64,000 nucleotides of DNA from Phytopythium helicoides (lineage: Eukaryota; Oomycota; Peronosporomycetes; Pythiales; Pythiaceae). Below the pieces are notes generated by a model. The model ran no database searches. It was not told where the DNA came from and worked only from the letters and a program-made list of their open reading frames with translations. Positions 1 to 15,000 of the stretch are shown here, piece after piece; position 1 is the stretch's first letter, and every line of letters starts with the position of its first letter. The DNA lies in contig JANFNE010000018.1 of assembly GCA_024867545.1 (NCBI GenBank), positions 682,001 to 746,000 of the forward strand. Reading direction: 5' to 3'. The position numbers and the translations under genes were made by a program.

Positions 1-1
1 C

Positions 2-3000
2 TACGGTTCGGGGTTTCCTGTGTATGTGCCTATATGGTGTCATTTTGATGAATTTATCCCCAGTGCGAGCAAAGTTAGTGACTCGCAATTTGGTCCAGTG
101 TTATTCCCCCCGAAGTCGGCGAGGATTTGATGCTCTGCTCCGCCTATCCATCTCCCAACAGGTCTTTTCCTCGAAAATGTGACTTTCACCTACCACGATG
201 TACCGGTTGTCACCTCAATGACACCGATATACGGCACTGTGGCTGGGGGCTCTCAGGTCGTGCTCACGGGGAGAAACCTGGACATGGTGTCACGAATAGA
301 GTGCCTTTTTGGAATTGAAAACCCTGCACCGAGAGTTCAGTTGATCTCTCCAACTCGGTTGGAGCTTACTTCACCTCCTAGCAATTCCGGGGGACCAGAG
401 GTTGTTGCAGTGACCTGCTCAGCGAATGGTGGTCCAATCGAGTCATCTCTACCGCTCCAATTTGAGTTTGTTGTGCCTCCGCAAGTTAACTCTGTGCATC
501 CGTCGATGGGCTTCGCAGAGATCAAAACTTCTGTTCAAGTTCGTGGGAGAGGATTTCCGCTCAATTATCCTGTGTTTTGTCAAATTGGATCCAATGAGCC
601 AACTGTTGCAGCTGTCCTGTCTGAAACTGAGGTATTATGTACTGCTTGGCCCCATGAGATTGGTTTTGCATTTGTTCGTGTTTCTCTTGACTCAAACACT
701 CGTACTGGTGACGATCCCGTCGTTGCCTTTGAGTATATTGGTGAGTACTTTAGTCGAGGGATTATGCAGTAGTCTGAAAAGTAATTCGTTATGTGCTTCA
801 TGTTTTGAGCAGATAATCCAGTTCTGCAGGAACTCTACCCACCGCTAGGCTCTGAGCTGGGAGGCTCCCGTCTTCTAATTATTGGCAAGAATTTTCCACG
901 ATCAGCTGATTTGTTTTGTAGCTTTCGTTTAGTTGGGAGTCGAGAGACCAAGACCACACCAGTCCTTTCCTCAAGTGACAAAGCTGTAGTTTGTTTGACT
1001 CCTCGCTTGAGTCCTGCTTTCGCTTACGTGAGTATCGGGCTTGGAGATACCATCACCAATGTATCCCTCACCTACCAATTCACGGGTAAGTGCTTACTTT
1101 ATTGACGTGAACTTGCTTTGGCTTTGGCGTTCTGACGATTGGTTGTAAATTGTATCATTCAGCTTCTCCTCAACTGTTTGACATATCACCGAAAGCTACG
1201 GTAGCAGCACTCAGTGCCTTGATCACCTTCATGGGGTCCGGTTTTATTCCTTCTCCATTGTTTCGATGCCGGTTTGGGTCTCGTCATTGTTGCTCCGATT
1301 GCCTGGGAAAACATCAGTTCAACACAAGTTCAATGTATAGCTCCGCGTCAGACTCTAACCGAGTCGTTAGTAGTCGAGATCTCGAACAATAATCAGGACT
1401 TCACTGCGTCATCACTCAAGCTTACTTTTCACCCACCTGTTGTATTCGATGGACTGGCTCCAACTTACAGCCTGGCGAGATGACAATTTGTCTGAGGTGA
1501 TTGCACTGCGCGGAAAGAGTTTCCACCCTGAGATGGAGCTTGTGTGTACTCTTCAGATCGGCGAAGAGTCTGCCTTCTCAACGTCTGTGCTTGAGTTCCG
1601 GAATGCATCGTTTTGCGTCTGTCAAATACTATTACCCATTGTAAAGTGCTGGTCCGTCGCCAATCCAGGCATTGCTGACTGTTACTGAAGTAGCCCAAGA
1701 TGAAGTGCTGTTCCAAGCTCCCTTCCCAATATATTTGCTTCCGGCTGTTGCGACTGTCAGTCCAATGATTGTGCTAGAGAGGGGAGGCGGCAGGCTACAG
1801 ATTTCTGGTATGAACTTTCTTTCTCCTGTTGAGATTGAATGCAGAGTGGGTAATGTTCGGGTGCCCTTTATTGCCACCAATGCGTCTTTTGGTCACTGTG
1901 TGACCCCTCCACACTCTCCTGGACTGGTTAATTTCATGCTTTGTGTCAGCGATGCTCGTGTGGATTGCATTCCTTCTGGCATGACATTAGATTACCGCCC
2001 GCTGCCGCTATTGGATCGTGTATATCAAATCCGAGATAGTGATGAAAAATACATCGCCATAACTGGAAGCGGATTTTTCAACTCGACATCTATCCTATGC
2101 AAAGTGATCGGGATCGGAAGATTTGCCGGTAAGTTTGTGAGCCCGTCCAAGGTCCAGTGTGTCGGTCTGACTAGTGCCCAGGCAGCATGTAAGGATATCG
2201 AGCTTGAAATAGATTCCGTATCAATAGGAACTACTTCAGTCAGCCATTGCACGCAAACAGCACCAATCGTCAGTCTAATTCAACCAAACACAGGACCAAC
2301 TCATGGCGGTACTCATGTTGTTGTCAAAGGAGGACTGTTCGACGTTACTACTGCGTACAGTTGTATCTTCGGCAAGGTAACTGTATCTGCCAGCTTTTTC
2401 TCGATGAACCAATTGTACTGTGAATCACCGCCAGGCGTTCAAGGTGTTGTGGAGGTAAAAATTTCGGCTACCTCTCATGAATGGCTCTCAGCAATCAGTA
2501 ATAGTGTTCAATTTAAGTATCATCCAGCCCCCATCGTATATTCACTGAGCCCTCCGGCTGGGTCAGAGCTAGGGTCATACAGTGTACTTGTTGAAGGTGA
2601 CAACTTTATACGAACTCCTGGTCTTCGCTGTCGCTTTGGTGCGCGCCACGTGGTTCCAGGCCAAATGGATATCAACTACACTGTTGTCATGTACCGCTCC
2701 CACATCATATCCCAGGCTGGGTAGACCTGCATGTCACGAACAATCTTCAAGACTACTCGAATACGTATGGACGCTTCGAGTTCTTGGCGGTTCCCACAAT
2801 CGTTTCATTCCACCCTATATCTCTTACTAGTCAAGAGCGGAATGCAACAATCGTTCTACAAGGCCGAGATTTCCGAAATTCGTCAACAATGCAATGTTTG
2901 GTTGGCGGGATGCAGATTGAAGCCGAATTCATCTCATCAAGTGCAATAAAGTGTGTGGGCTATAAATCCTTCCGACTCGGAACTATCAGTAGGCGTCGAA

Positions 3001-6000
3001 GACGTTGGATCTGCTATAACACCGAATTTACGCCATTGATCGCTTGCGAGTGTCAAGATCGCTTACAAAATGGAGCAGTTTCCCCAAGATTGGATCACTG
3101 CGAGGGGGTACACTCATTAAGCTGAGACAGGTGTCACAAGGAGATCAGACAATCATTTCAGCTGAATTTTTGTGCCGGTTTTGTGACCTACCCTCGCATA
3201 AATGTTCAGAGGCAACACTGCCTGCAACAGGAAACATTGGAGAGCTACTTTGGACAACTCCTGCGTGGAATTACTCTTCACTGAGTGGTGTGATCGAGAT
3301 TTTTGGCCCATCATCGACTGACGTGAATGTATCCCAGCGGTTAATGGCGGCTCCACTAATTGCCTTGCCTTTCCAATATTACCGTGAAGTTGAAGTCACC
3401 CATCTATCTCCAGATGTTGGGACCTCCGGTGGAGGAACTGCTGTGACTGTATTCGGGGCGAACTTTAGATTTCATGATGGACTCAGCTGTGTGATCAATG
3501 GAGCAACGTTTGTTCGAGCAGAATTTATCAACTACGGTGCTGTGCGGTGCATTATGCCTCCCATGGACTCCCATGGCAATCATATTGTTAGCCTGGCATT
3601 GTCTTTAAACGGTCAGGATATTAGTGACGATGCGCTCACTTTCCACTACATTGACATGCCAAGCATTTATAGCGTCTATCCGCCAGGTGGTCCAATTTCT
3701 GGAGTAACCATGATTCGTCTCGTTGGGAGTGGATTTGTCGATTCGTCAAAGGCTGCTTGTGTCATTGGTAACTATCCGATTCCAGCAGAGTATGTCAGTT
3801 TCAGCGAAGTTGCTTGTGTCATTAATCTACAAGAGAGATGGACAAAAGCAAGCCAAAAACTTGTAATCGCATTCACGACCAACGGACAGGAAGTTACGCC
3901 TGATGGGGTTCCATTTTATGTGTATAAGATCCCTGAGTTACTCAGCATGAAGCCATATTCAGGCTCAGCACGTGGAAATACGCCACTTACTTTTTCGTGG
4001 AGGTCTCTCGAATTGACGTTGTACCCTGGTGCCAGTGTAATGTGCCAGATCGGTGATGCTATTGTCCCAGCAATGGTGATACGCAAAGAAGCTGTCGTGT
4101 GTAGAACTCCACCAGCTCTACTAGTTACAAGTGTACAAGGATCCCCTGTCACTGTGCGCGTCAGCTTCAACGGACAATCGTACATCGACATGCCATCCTT
4201 TTGGTATTTCAGTGACCCTACAATCAGCCATATCTATCCAATGAGAGCAAGTGAAGTAATCGAGACCCCGATTCGGATTTATGGTACTGGGTTTCCACGC
4301 CTTGTGAGTATGATGTGTCACTTCGGAGATGGGCCTGCGTCGCTGAGCTCAAATGCAGTATGGTTGTCACCGTCACTTATCGTGTGCTCCACACCGATTC
4401 ACCAACCTGGCAATGTGACGCTCGGATTTTCCCTCAACGGTTTTGATATAATGTATTCAGAAACAGCTTTCGAGTTCACATCTCTGAGAACTAAGATTGT
4501 TGAGTACTATCCTCGGCTAGGCCCAACTACGGGTGGTACGTCGATTTTGATTTCGGCTTCAAATAGTGTAACACAGTGCGAGCAGCTTGTGTGCGCATTT
4601 GGCGACACAATTGTACCTACAACTTTGTCAGAGATGGCAAATGCCCAGTCAACAACAATTGAGTGTACATCCCCGCCCCATAACGGATCAAGCGAGGTCA
4701 GCCATCTCTCTCCAATGTGATGGTAAAATCATCTCCACACTGCAGCCTGCGTATGTGTACTTTGAGATGCCGGAGATCTCCTCTGTGACACCAACGGCTA
4801 TTTCCCTAGGATCGGCCTCACCTGTTGTTATTCGTGGAAAATACTTTAAACAAAGTCGAGAGCTGATGTGTCGCTTTGGTCATGATGCCGTAGCCCGAGC
4901 ATCACTTGTGAGCGAGAGCGAAATACGATGCAGTTTTCCCATGGAACTGGTAAGTCCACCGTACTCTAGGGTTGGCATCGAGATTTCGACGAATGGGGTT
5001 GATTTTACGGCAAGCGGGACTAGACTTCAAATATTACCATCATTTGAAGTGCTCAGTCTATCGCCAACGCATGCTGTGTCTGGAATTCCTTTTGCGGTAC
5101 GAGTTACAGTAACAGATATAGGAAGATCTGGTGATGTGTCGTGCCGTGTTGGTGAGGGGATTCTGGTAGTGGCAACAGTGATGCGGTTTGACCTGATCGA
5201 GTGTCATATCCCCGCGATGCTCACGATTGGAGCGCTAGCGTTGGAGGTTTCGAACAACAACGTAGATTATGTCACGCCGTCTCAAAGAGACTTGAGGTTA
5301 GTGATCCTTCCCGTCCCAGTTGCCGTCAGTGCAAGCAAAAGCCACGGATCCATTTTAGGCGGCGATTTGGTAACGTTTGAAGGCGTCCATTTCTCTCTCA
5401 TTTGAAGTTCCAGTGCAGATTTGGTGAATCGTATACTAGTGCTGTCTTGTTATCATCGACGTCAGTATCGTGTGTGTCTCCTCCATGGAGAAGGGCCTTT
5501 CAGGAGGATGGCGATCAAAGATCCAATGCGACTGTGCCACTACATCTGGTCGTTCAGCCGGATCTTCAGTTACCAACTGCAGATTTAGAGTCGCACGTGC
5601 ACGGGTCATTTAGTTGGACTTACTCTCTGCTCACTCATACAATCCAGTCACCCATATCTCCAAGTTCTATCCTTGCGAATACTGTCCAAACCGTGTCGAT
5701 TGGTCTATTCACTCGTTTCTCAATGGGAAATCTTTCACTAATACTCGACAACAATCAAAATAAAAGAATGATCTTCCCGATCATCCAATCAGGTGGTGCC
5801 GAAGGTGCTTCGTTCAAGGCTGATATTCAAGTCCCAAATCCAGGTAGTTACAAGCTCACCATTTTACAAGATGATTATCCTTTGTCAGTTGCACTCCCTC
5901 CGCTGAGAGTGCATTCACAGATGCACTTTATAATTGTCAAACCTCAAAGTGGCCCATTACGAGGTGGTACGCTGGTTACAGTACAATTCAAACCATTGGA

Positions 6001-9000
6001 AAGCAACCATAGACTTGGATGCAGATTTGGCGGAGAAATAGTTCCTGCGACTATTGTCAATGCTTCCAGCCTGGTTTGCCAATCACCTCCAGTTACCAGA
6101 CCTGGCGCAGTGGGATTATCAATTGTTTACTTTGATGAATCCTACGAGGCCCAATATGGTAGATTTGAGTACTACCCGGATGATGTTGTGACTGCCATCT
6201 CACCTGCACGGATAAGCAAATCGTTGTCGCATCAAGTTTCTCAATATTACAGGTCACAACTTTTTCCAAGTTGGGGATTTAGCGCCACTTTGTCGATTTG
6301 GGAACGTCACTGTTGCGGAGGCATCGATCCTGTCCAGTACGTTTGCGTTGTGTCCGTGTGCCTACCGAGTTAGATCCTGATCTTAGCATCTACCCTGTCA
6401 CACTAGCCTGTGACGGGGTAAATTTTGGAGCATCGTCGGCGTATCTTGAATTTATTGGCTCGCCTCGTATTCTATCACTTCATCCAAAGGCCGTCCCGCA
6501 TTCAGGAGGAGCTTCGATTCTCGTCAAAGGCGTTGGATTCTTGCCCAACGAATCTATCCGATGCATATACAGCAATGGCCAATATGTGATGCCTGGACGC
6601 GTCATCACCTCGGAAGCCGCACTCTGTGAAACCCCCCAAGCTGTATCACCGGCTTATGTAACATTAGTGCTAGAAATTAACATGATTGGAACCAACAGTT
6701 TGGTGCTTCAATTAGTAGCTCCGGTTATTGTGACAGCCATCTCTCCCAGCTTTGGATTTTCGAGCGGAGGAAACGTTGCTCGAATTCAGGCAACTAATAT
6801 ACCGCGAAGCGGCGCAATGTACTGTGTTTTCGGAACCAGTTCAGTCCCCGGAAAGCTGATAATGGTTGATCAGGTCGAGTGCACAACTCCACAACATGCT
6901 CCTGCACCTGTGCGTATCCGCTTGGTGAGCGACCTAGCTACTAGTGTTGATGGGACTGGTGTTGATTTCGAGTTTGTTCCTGATGTGAGTGTGATCGGCA
7001 TGGAGCCCTACCCAAGGACCCGTATTTGGAGGAACCAAGGTTTTCCTCACTTTGTCTAGAGAGATGGAGATGGGTGATTCATTTCCAGTGGAGTGCAAGT
7101 TTGGGTCAAGTATTGTTGATGCTGTGGCAATATCGAATATGCAGCTGCTATGCAAATCTCCACCTGGACGGACCAGCGAACAAGTGCCGCTGACAGTCAT
7201 ATGGAGGGATAGTGATCTTTTGAGTAGTGGTCTGAAGTTTACTTATCAGCCACGCATATCGATCCTTGCGATGGATCCGTCCACAGGTGTGACGGGAAGC
7301 GAGGTGGCACTTTCAATATTACTTAGATGGTGAGCTACAGTCCGGACCGTACGCCTGTAGCTTTGAGCTTAACAGTGGCCTCCGGTTCATTTCATTTGCA
7401 AGACTGGTCTCTCGCGAGGAGAACAGACTGGAATGTGTAACACCTGCGTCAATCGATCATTCTTGTCGGGCCTTAGTGTCCATCTGGACAAATGGGGAGC
7501 GAGCATCCTCCAATGATCGTACCTTCGAGTTTGTTGATCCACCTGTATTATTTTCAGTCTCCCCAGTTTTGCTTCCCGAAAGTGGAGGGTCAAAGATAAG
7601 AGTCTAGGTTCGCGTTTCAGCCGAAGACTCCAACTCGTGTGTCACCTTGGTGATTCCAGTGTTCCTGCTATTGTTGTAACATCAGAGATTGTAGAGTGCA
7701 TATCACCTGCAACTGCTCCCGGCAGCTACTCGTTTATGGTTGGATGGGGTGCGCAAGGTTTAGTGAATTCATCATTCAGTATCGACGTTTACGACTCGGT
7801 GTCAATTTATAAAGTAGTTCCGGGTCAAGTCCCAAAGGGAGTCAAAGTGAACATCACAGTGACTGGATCAGGATTCACACCAACGCCACTCACTGCATGC
7901 CGGTTCGGGTCAATAGTGGCAGCAGCTGTTGTTGTTAATCGAAATACTATCCATTGTCCTGTCCCTGCATCCAGCCATCCGTCTCACGATTCAGGCGCTA
8001 GAACCGTTTTTGTCGAGGTAACAATTGATGGATCAACTTTTTATGGTTCAGAAGACGCGCATCTCACCTTCTACGATCTTCCACTTCCAAAAAGATTGTA
8101 TCCCGCTACAGGAAGCGTTCTTGGCGGTACTGAAATCTCCATTTGGGGGGTGTATGATCCGGTTCTTCGCTATGAATGTGTATTTGACACAGCTAATGAA
8201 ACAGTAGTAGCAACAGTTGCAAACGCATCCTTAGTAAAATGCGTCGTCTCCGGTGGCTTCAGCAGCAATCGCAGGCCACTCTTCTCGTCCGAACGGAAGG
8301 GGGGTTATATGAACCAGACTCTTTCAAGCTTCGCTTTCATTATTTTGAGCAGCCTGTATTAGTTGAGCTGTCTCCAGTGATTGTGCGAGCGAGTGGTGGT
8401 GATAGCCTTGAGCTTTACGGTCAGAACTTGGCAAGTACTGGTGTTGCGCTGTGTAAATTTGGGGACTCTGCATCCGTTCAGGGGATAGTTATATCGGATA
8501 CAGCAATTATGTGTCCGGTTCCACCTCGAGCAACGGGTAGCGGCTATGGATCAGTTGAAGTGTCACTGAATGAAGTTGATTTCACAAGTTACGGTCTAGT
8601 AGTGTACTATCGTGACAATCTTGACGTGCTCGAAGTAAGCCCTGCTATAGTGCACTCTAGAGGAGGAACAGAAGTATTAGTGACTCTAAGTGATCAGCTT
8701 TCTCGTGGCTGGACTTTACCAGTGCCAGTTCATCCGTCCCAGTCAAACGCTAACAGTCCCAGCCGTCATTGTGAGTCCTGTTCAGCTACACTGCCTCTCC
8801 CCACAGTGGACTCCTGGGGTTGCAACTATAGGTGTTTGGTTGTCGGCTAGTACCCAAGTTATATCCAAGAACGCGATAGAACTGATTGAAGACCCAACCA
8901 TTGCACAGATTGAGCCACTGCATGGTCCGGATGCTGGTGGGACTGTACTAGTAGTTATAGGTCAAAACTTTGCTCACCCCGAAGTCTCTTGCCTATTTAA

Positions 9001-12000
9001 CGATCTACCAGTAGTCCCTCATGTGGTAACGAGTACGCGACTCGAATGCATCGTGCCGAGTGCAAACCAAAGTTTTGGCTCAAGTGTAGGGACTTTAAAG
9101 TCCACTGCTGTCCGGGTAGCCATTGGTAGCAGTGTTCGTTCGGATCCTGTAATGTTTTTGTATGATAACATAGCAGTGATCAGAAGTGTTTCTACTCGGC
9201 AAATTTCAGAAATCGGCGGGTGGGTCCTCGACATTGATGGCGAGCACTTCATCGACACGATTGAACTTGCCTGTAAGATCGGTGACGCGGTAGCAACTTC
9301 GGCGGTATTTGTGAATCATTCACGAGTTCAGTGTCATGCGCCTACCAACCACCCGTCTACTGTCCAGCTTGGGGTCACCCTAAACGGCAAAGACTTTGTG
9401 TACCTTGACATAGACCTTCATTATGAGATTAGCCCGTACCTACACTCTATAACTCCAACATCGGGTACGGTCAATGGTGGGACCGCAGTTCGACTAATGT
9501 TTCGTCATTACCAGTCATGGTCACTTGGTGATGTCTGGTTCTTTTGCCAATTTGGTGATATTACCGTCCATGGAATTATGTTGAGCGAAGGCGAAATAAC
9601 TTGTGTTTCTCCGAGTGCTGATAGCGAGACCGCTGTACAGGTTTCCGCTTTCTGGAGGCGACCAGGGACACTCGAACAGTTTCTTGTCATGGGATCGCTA
9701 TTATTCGAGTACGAGAACGTCCCAGAGATCATTGATATAATACCTTCCATGGCCACAGAAGGCACGCTGATGACTATCTACGGTAAAAATTTCAGGCGCA
9801 ATGCTCTTGGTTAGCTTTTGGCCTAGGCAGCCAAGCACGCATAGTTCAACCCAGCGTGACGACCCCAACGCAACTTACTGCTACGATACCCTACGATCTA
9901 CAGGGGGATGTTATTGCTGTGTCAGTGACACAAAATCAGATAGATTTTAGCTCCGCTCTGACATTCCTCAAGCTTTCGAAGCCATCAATTTTTTCTGTCT
10001 TTCCCCTGTGATTATTCGCTCGCAACTGAATAAAAGCACTGGCAGCTACAGACCTCCTTCTCACTGGGAGCGGATTTAATACATCAATGAGCGATTCTTT
10101 GCTTTGTCAAATTGGCGAAGTGTCTGATGCGGTACAGGCAGAATGGATATCTGAGACTCAGGTATTATGTCGAGGCGTACTGCCTCATCCTCCTGGACAA
10201 TACACTGTCAAACTCTCGGTGAACAATGGCTCAGACTTCATCAACGACTCGATTTTTGTCGTGTACCGAGACGTGCTGACAATCCTTGACATTTCTCCAG
10301 CATTCGGATCAATCGAGGGGAACACTGCGGTCAGAGTTCTTCTTTCTTCCGATAGGGTAGCGGGTGGGAGCACCACACATGGGCTTGGATGCATATTTGG
10401 GCATGCAGCTTCCGTATTACAAATCGTTGGTGAAGCTGAAGATGATAGTTCAGCAGGTGCAAGGTACACAGCGGTTTGTCGTAGTCCTCCTTTAACCAAT
10501 CCAGGTCCAGTAATGTTTTCCATTGGAGAGATGAAGACGAAGCAGATTGTTGCTAACTCCGTGAAGGATCTCTCATTTTCGTACACGAAGTCACCTCAGA
10601 TTGATCGCGTAGACCCTGCAATTGTGTCAACTTGGACGCCACTTGTTCGTGTGATTGGAAGCAACTTCTTGAACTCACCGCATCTCTCTTGTTCCCTTAA
10701 TTCAACCGTGCTCTCAGCACGTTACGTTTCAAACTCAATTGTTGAGTGCTTAATGGCTGATAACAGGCACTTGTCGGGAATGGAAGGCAGATCACTTGAC
10801 ATTGCAGTTTCCAACAACGGTCAAGACTTTGCGAGGAGTGAGATAGCACTGCTTGTTATTGGTTCCATTCAAGCTGACAGAGTGGAACCAGAGTCAGGGT
10901 CTATAAATCAACAGATTCGCATCAAGATCATCGGTAAGGGTTTTCCCTGCAGCATTTCGAGAAATGCTTTCGTGCATGGTTGGCGAGCAAACGGTATCTC
11001 GAGTATCCTTTGTAACGAGCAATTGGGTCGAATGCGTACTCCCAGCTGCAACTTACCCGGCGCGAGTCCAAATATCTCTCTCCGTTGATGGTACTCACTA
11101 TTCATCGAATGCCGTTGACTTTCATTTTCACGATATTCCAGTGGTGTACGAAATATTTCCAGTGCTGGGACCACACCAAGGTGGTACGCCTATTCAAGTC
11201 CGCGGAGAAGGATTTGATGGCCATGATGAATTGGTATGCCTCTTCGGCACATCAGCTGTGCCGGCTCAAATCGTAAGCTCCAGAGAAATCAAGTGCATTT
11301 CACCGCCTCGTATGCTGTATGCAGGCGAGAGTGTAAGTGTATCTGTGATGAAGAGGACATCAATCTCGGAGATCACTCTGTCGTTTGATGACAGTGTGCG
11401 CCTTTCAGACGTTTCATTTTTGTATGTTGGTGTACCGACAGTGTTATCCATCCTCCCTCAAGGCGGGCCTAGTTCGGGGGGAACGATTATTCGTGTGCTG
11501 ACGGCAGGTAGTGGGTTTGCTGATCGGGTGTGGTGTCGGTTTGGAGTAGCTGCTATTGTCGAAGGTACGCGGCCAGTGTCAGTTGGTTCTGCAGATTACG
11601 ACCCATCAGCTGTTTTGTGTCGATCTCCTCCAATGTTTGGCGTCGTCGGCGCTCACACCCTTGAGGTTTCTGGAAATGGATGGGATTTTAGTGATTCTCG
11701 CATGTCGTATACATTCACAGCCACTCCAGTTGTTTCTACGATCAACCCACAGTACGGCCCACTTAGTGGAGGCAACATCGTTTCTGTCTATGGCCAAGGA
11801 TTTTTAAAGGGTGCAATGCATTTGGAGTGCGTATTTGCGGAAGTTCGAGTGCCAGCACAGGCTCGTAGCTCGGAGATTGTCGAGTGCTTGGTTCCTCAAC
11901 TGATCACTACTCAACGGCACGAAGAAGTGTATGAAGTAGTTTTCGAGCCACTTCGCCCATCTGAACAAACGCTGCAACTTGTTACCAGCGCAGATCTTCC

Positions 12001-15000
12001 AGCCGGTGTACATTATTTTCAATGGAACAAGATCTGCTAGTTCTATCCTGATGACGGCTTCTCGATAGTGAGATCCATCAGGCTGTATCACCCTACGTAA
12101 TTCCACATGTTACCGGAGTTGAAGTGTTCCTGCGAACGAAGTCAACTGCAACAACCTCGTATGACGTGTTGGTGTGGCAGATCACTATTCCACTCGCTGC
12201 TTATGTTGCTCGATTGGAAAACGTCTGTGAGCTTCCAGAAATCGAAGTAAGTATGCCCAGCTCTTTTCGCTACGGGGTGAAAGTCACGGCTAGTAAAGTG
12301 TCAACTCCATGTGTGAGTGTGCGAATCATGACCAACGGTCAAGATTTTGCAGAAGGGGAGCTATCGTACGCTTACCTGCCTACACCCCACGTGCTTTCTG
12401 TTGACCCAGTATCTGGGTCTGTGGCAGGAGGAACGAATTTGACAATAAGTGGGTCTGACTTTGTGAATGGGCTGGATCTTGTTTGTAGCTTTGGCAGCTA
12501 TCAAACACCTGCAACTTTTGTCAGCTCATCGACGGTCTGGTGCCTTACTTCTCCGCAAGAGACGGCAAGCACCGTGTTTGTTAGAGTACTCGTCAATGAA
12601 GCTGATGAAGCTACCGAAGGCGTTATGTCGGACTCGATAACACTTTTCCAGTACCACCCGGAAATTGAATTTAAGGCGATGATCCCAACTCATGGACCAA
12701 ACACTGGAGGTACTCAGATCCAGATTCTAGCGTCTGGAATTGTCAACGAGCCGACATTGTCGTGTGCTTTCTTGATCAAGACATCCAGCAATCCGCAGAC
12801 AGCGCGAACTGTAGTTCCCGCAATATTCCACAACAGTACTTTAATAAGCTGCACCGCGCCATCTCTTTCGATGTTGATGCCTTCTTCAGCAGCAAATTGG
12901 TCAGACTCAGCTCATGGAGGCGCATGGGTAAGCGTCTCCAATAATGGTGCAGATTTTGTGGATACAGAAAGTGTCTTTGAGTACGTTCCTCCGATCCGGC
13001 TGGAGTCATTGACGCCAGCTATGGGGCCACAGAATGGAGGTACTACAATAGCAGTAACACTGATCACTATTGGCAGGTCATAAAGTCACGCATTGCAAAT
13101 TTGGGGGCTCCAAGCCTGTCCCAGCTACAGTAATTGCTAGTCGCCGAAACTGTTTCTTCTCAAACGGTATCCTGTATCACTCCCAGGCATGCTTCTCCTA
13201 CCAGTGCCGGAGATAGCATGGTCGTTTCCGTATCAGTTAGCTCTAATGGGGTAGATTTTTCCCTCTCAACACTCTTGTTCACTTACATCCCTGCTTTTGA
13301 AGTAGTCTCAGTGGCACCACTTGTTGGTCCCTGCAGTCAGGTGGCACTCCGATTCTGTTGCAAACAACGACTAGTCGCCCAAGTCTCAATAGCTATGGTA
13401 GCATGTTCTGCAAGTTCGGAGAAGCAATTGTACGAGGCGAAGCGACTTCTTCTACTTCGTTTGTCTGTGATACACCAAGTCACCGTCCGGGGATGACTTC
13501 ACTTTTCATGGGCGTCAATGGCATGGACTTTGACACTTACGTCGGTGAATTTGAATTCACAATTGACAATTCAACCTGGCTCGAGATCTCGCCGCTGTCG
13601 GGTGTTGTCACAGGCGGGACACTTGTATTTGTGACCGGCATTACCTTTGAACCAAGCTATACATACAGCTGCAAAATTGGAGAAGCCAGTAATAGTGTTG
13701 TACTCGCGGAGTTTGTCAATGCAACTCATGTCGGGTGCCGAACTCCACCGGCAATGTCTGCTGGTCCTGTTGTTGTCCGTATCACAAGCAACGGTCACGA
13801 CTTCTCGCGCTTCAACCTTACGTATGTGTATGAGCAGCCGCTTTTCGTGACCAGGATTTACCCCACAAGCGGAGACATCAGTGGCGGCGATACAGTTCGT
13901 GTCGTTGGCGGAGAGTTTCATCCCGGTGTTGATCGGATAACTTGTCGCTTTGGTGACTCTGTGACACAAGCAACCGTGCTCTCACATAATGAAGTAACAT
14001 GTCCGTCACCACCACTTCAGCCTATACAAATTTCTGTCGGACTTACAGGTGCAATTAAGCAAGTAGCATTAGAGTTGTCTTCAAATGGGCAAGACTTCTC
14101 GAAGAGCGGAATAGTCTATCGCTACGATTCAGCGCCACGGGTTTTAGCCATCTCCCCAGCCCATGGCCCACTGGAAGGTGGAACCGAAGTGATGTTGCGT
14201 GGCACCTACTTCGTAAACTCCAGTGCTTTACACTGTCGATTTGTATGGGCTGATCCGATAAAGTCGGTTAGAAGGGTAGCGGCATTTTATATCGATGCTA
14301 CGCACGCAGTGTGTGATTCGCCAAGCGGTACAAGGGAAGGTGAGGTAACACTTGAGATAGCAACTCACTATGATCTCCAATCGCAGCTAGTACGCGACGC
14401 AGTCAAATTCTCTGATAATTCCCTTGGCGTGAAATTCACATATGATCCAACACCCAGTTTTACCTCGGTGTTCCCAAATATGGGGCCAACGATTGGCAAT
14501 TTCTCCGTCCGTATCACTGGCGGCATATTTAAATCTTCACATGAGCTACGCTGTAAGTTTGGCGATGGAGTAAAGGCCGGAGCAACTGTCGTTGTAGCCC
14601 GTTGGATCAGCTTTGACGAAATTGAGTGTTGGGCCCCGCCGGCAAAGCAAGCGGGAATTGTGACACTCAAAGTCTCTTTGAATGATCAAAACTTCTTTGA
14701 CACCGAAACCACCTTCACTTACTACACAGAGCAGGGAATTCGTCGTATTTGGCCAGTGTTTGGTCCAGCCACTGCTGCTGGTACTCGTGTCTTAGTCGAG
14801 GGAGTAGGGTTCGTCAATTCTTCCTTGCTTTCGTGTCGATTTGGCCAGATTGTTGTTCCTGGGGAGTTCGTCTCTGCAAATGAAATGATATGTGTTTCTC
14901 CGCCGCTGTCAGCATCGAGCGGCGGCTTGCAATCAATCCCTCTGTCCGAACACAGACACGCACTACCCGACCCAGTTACTGGTACAGTATTGCTGTTTCC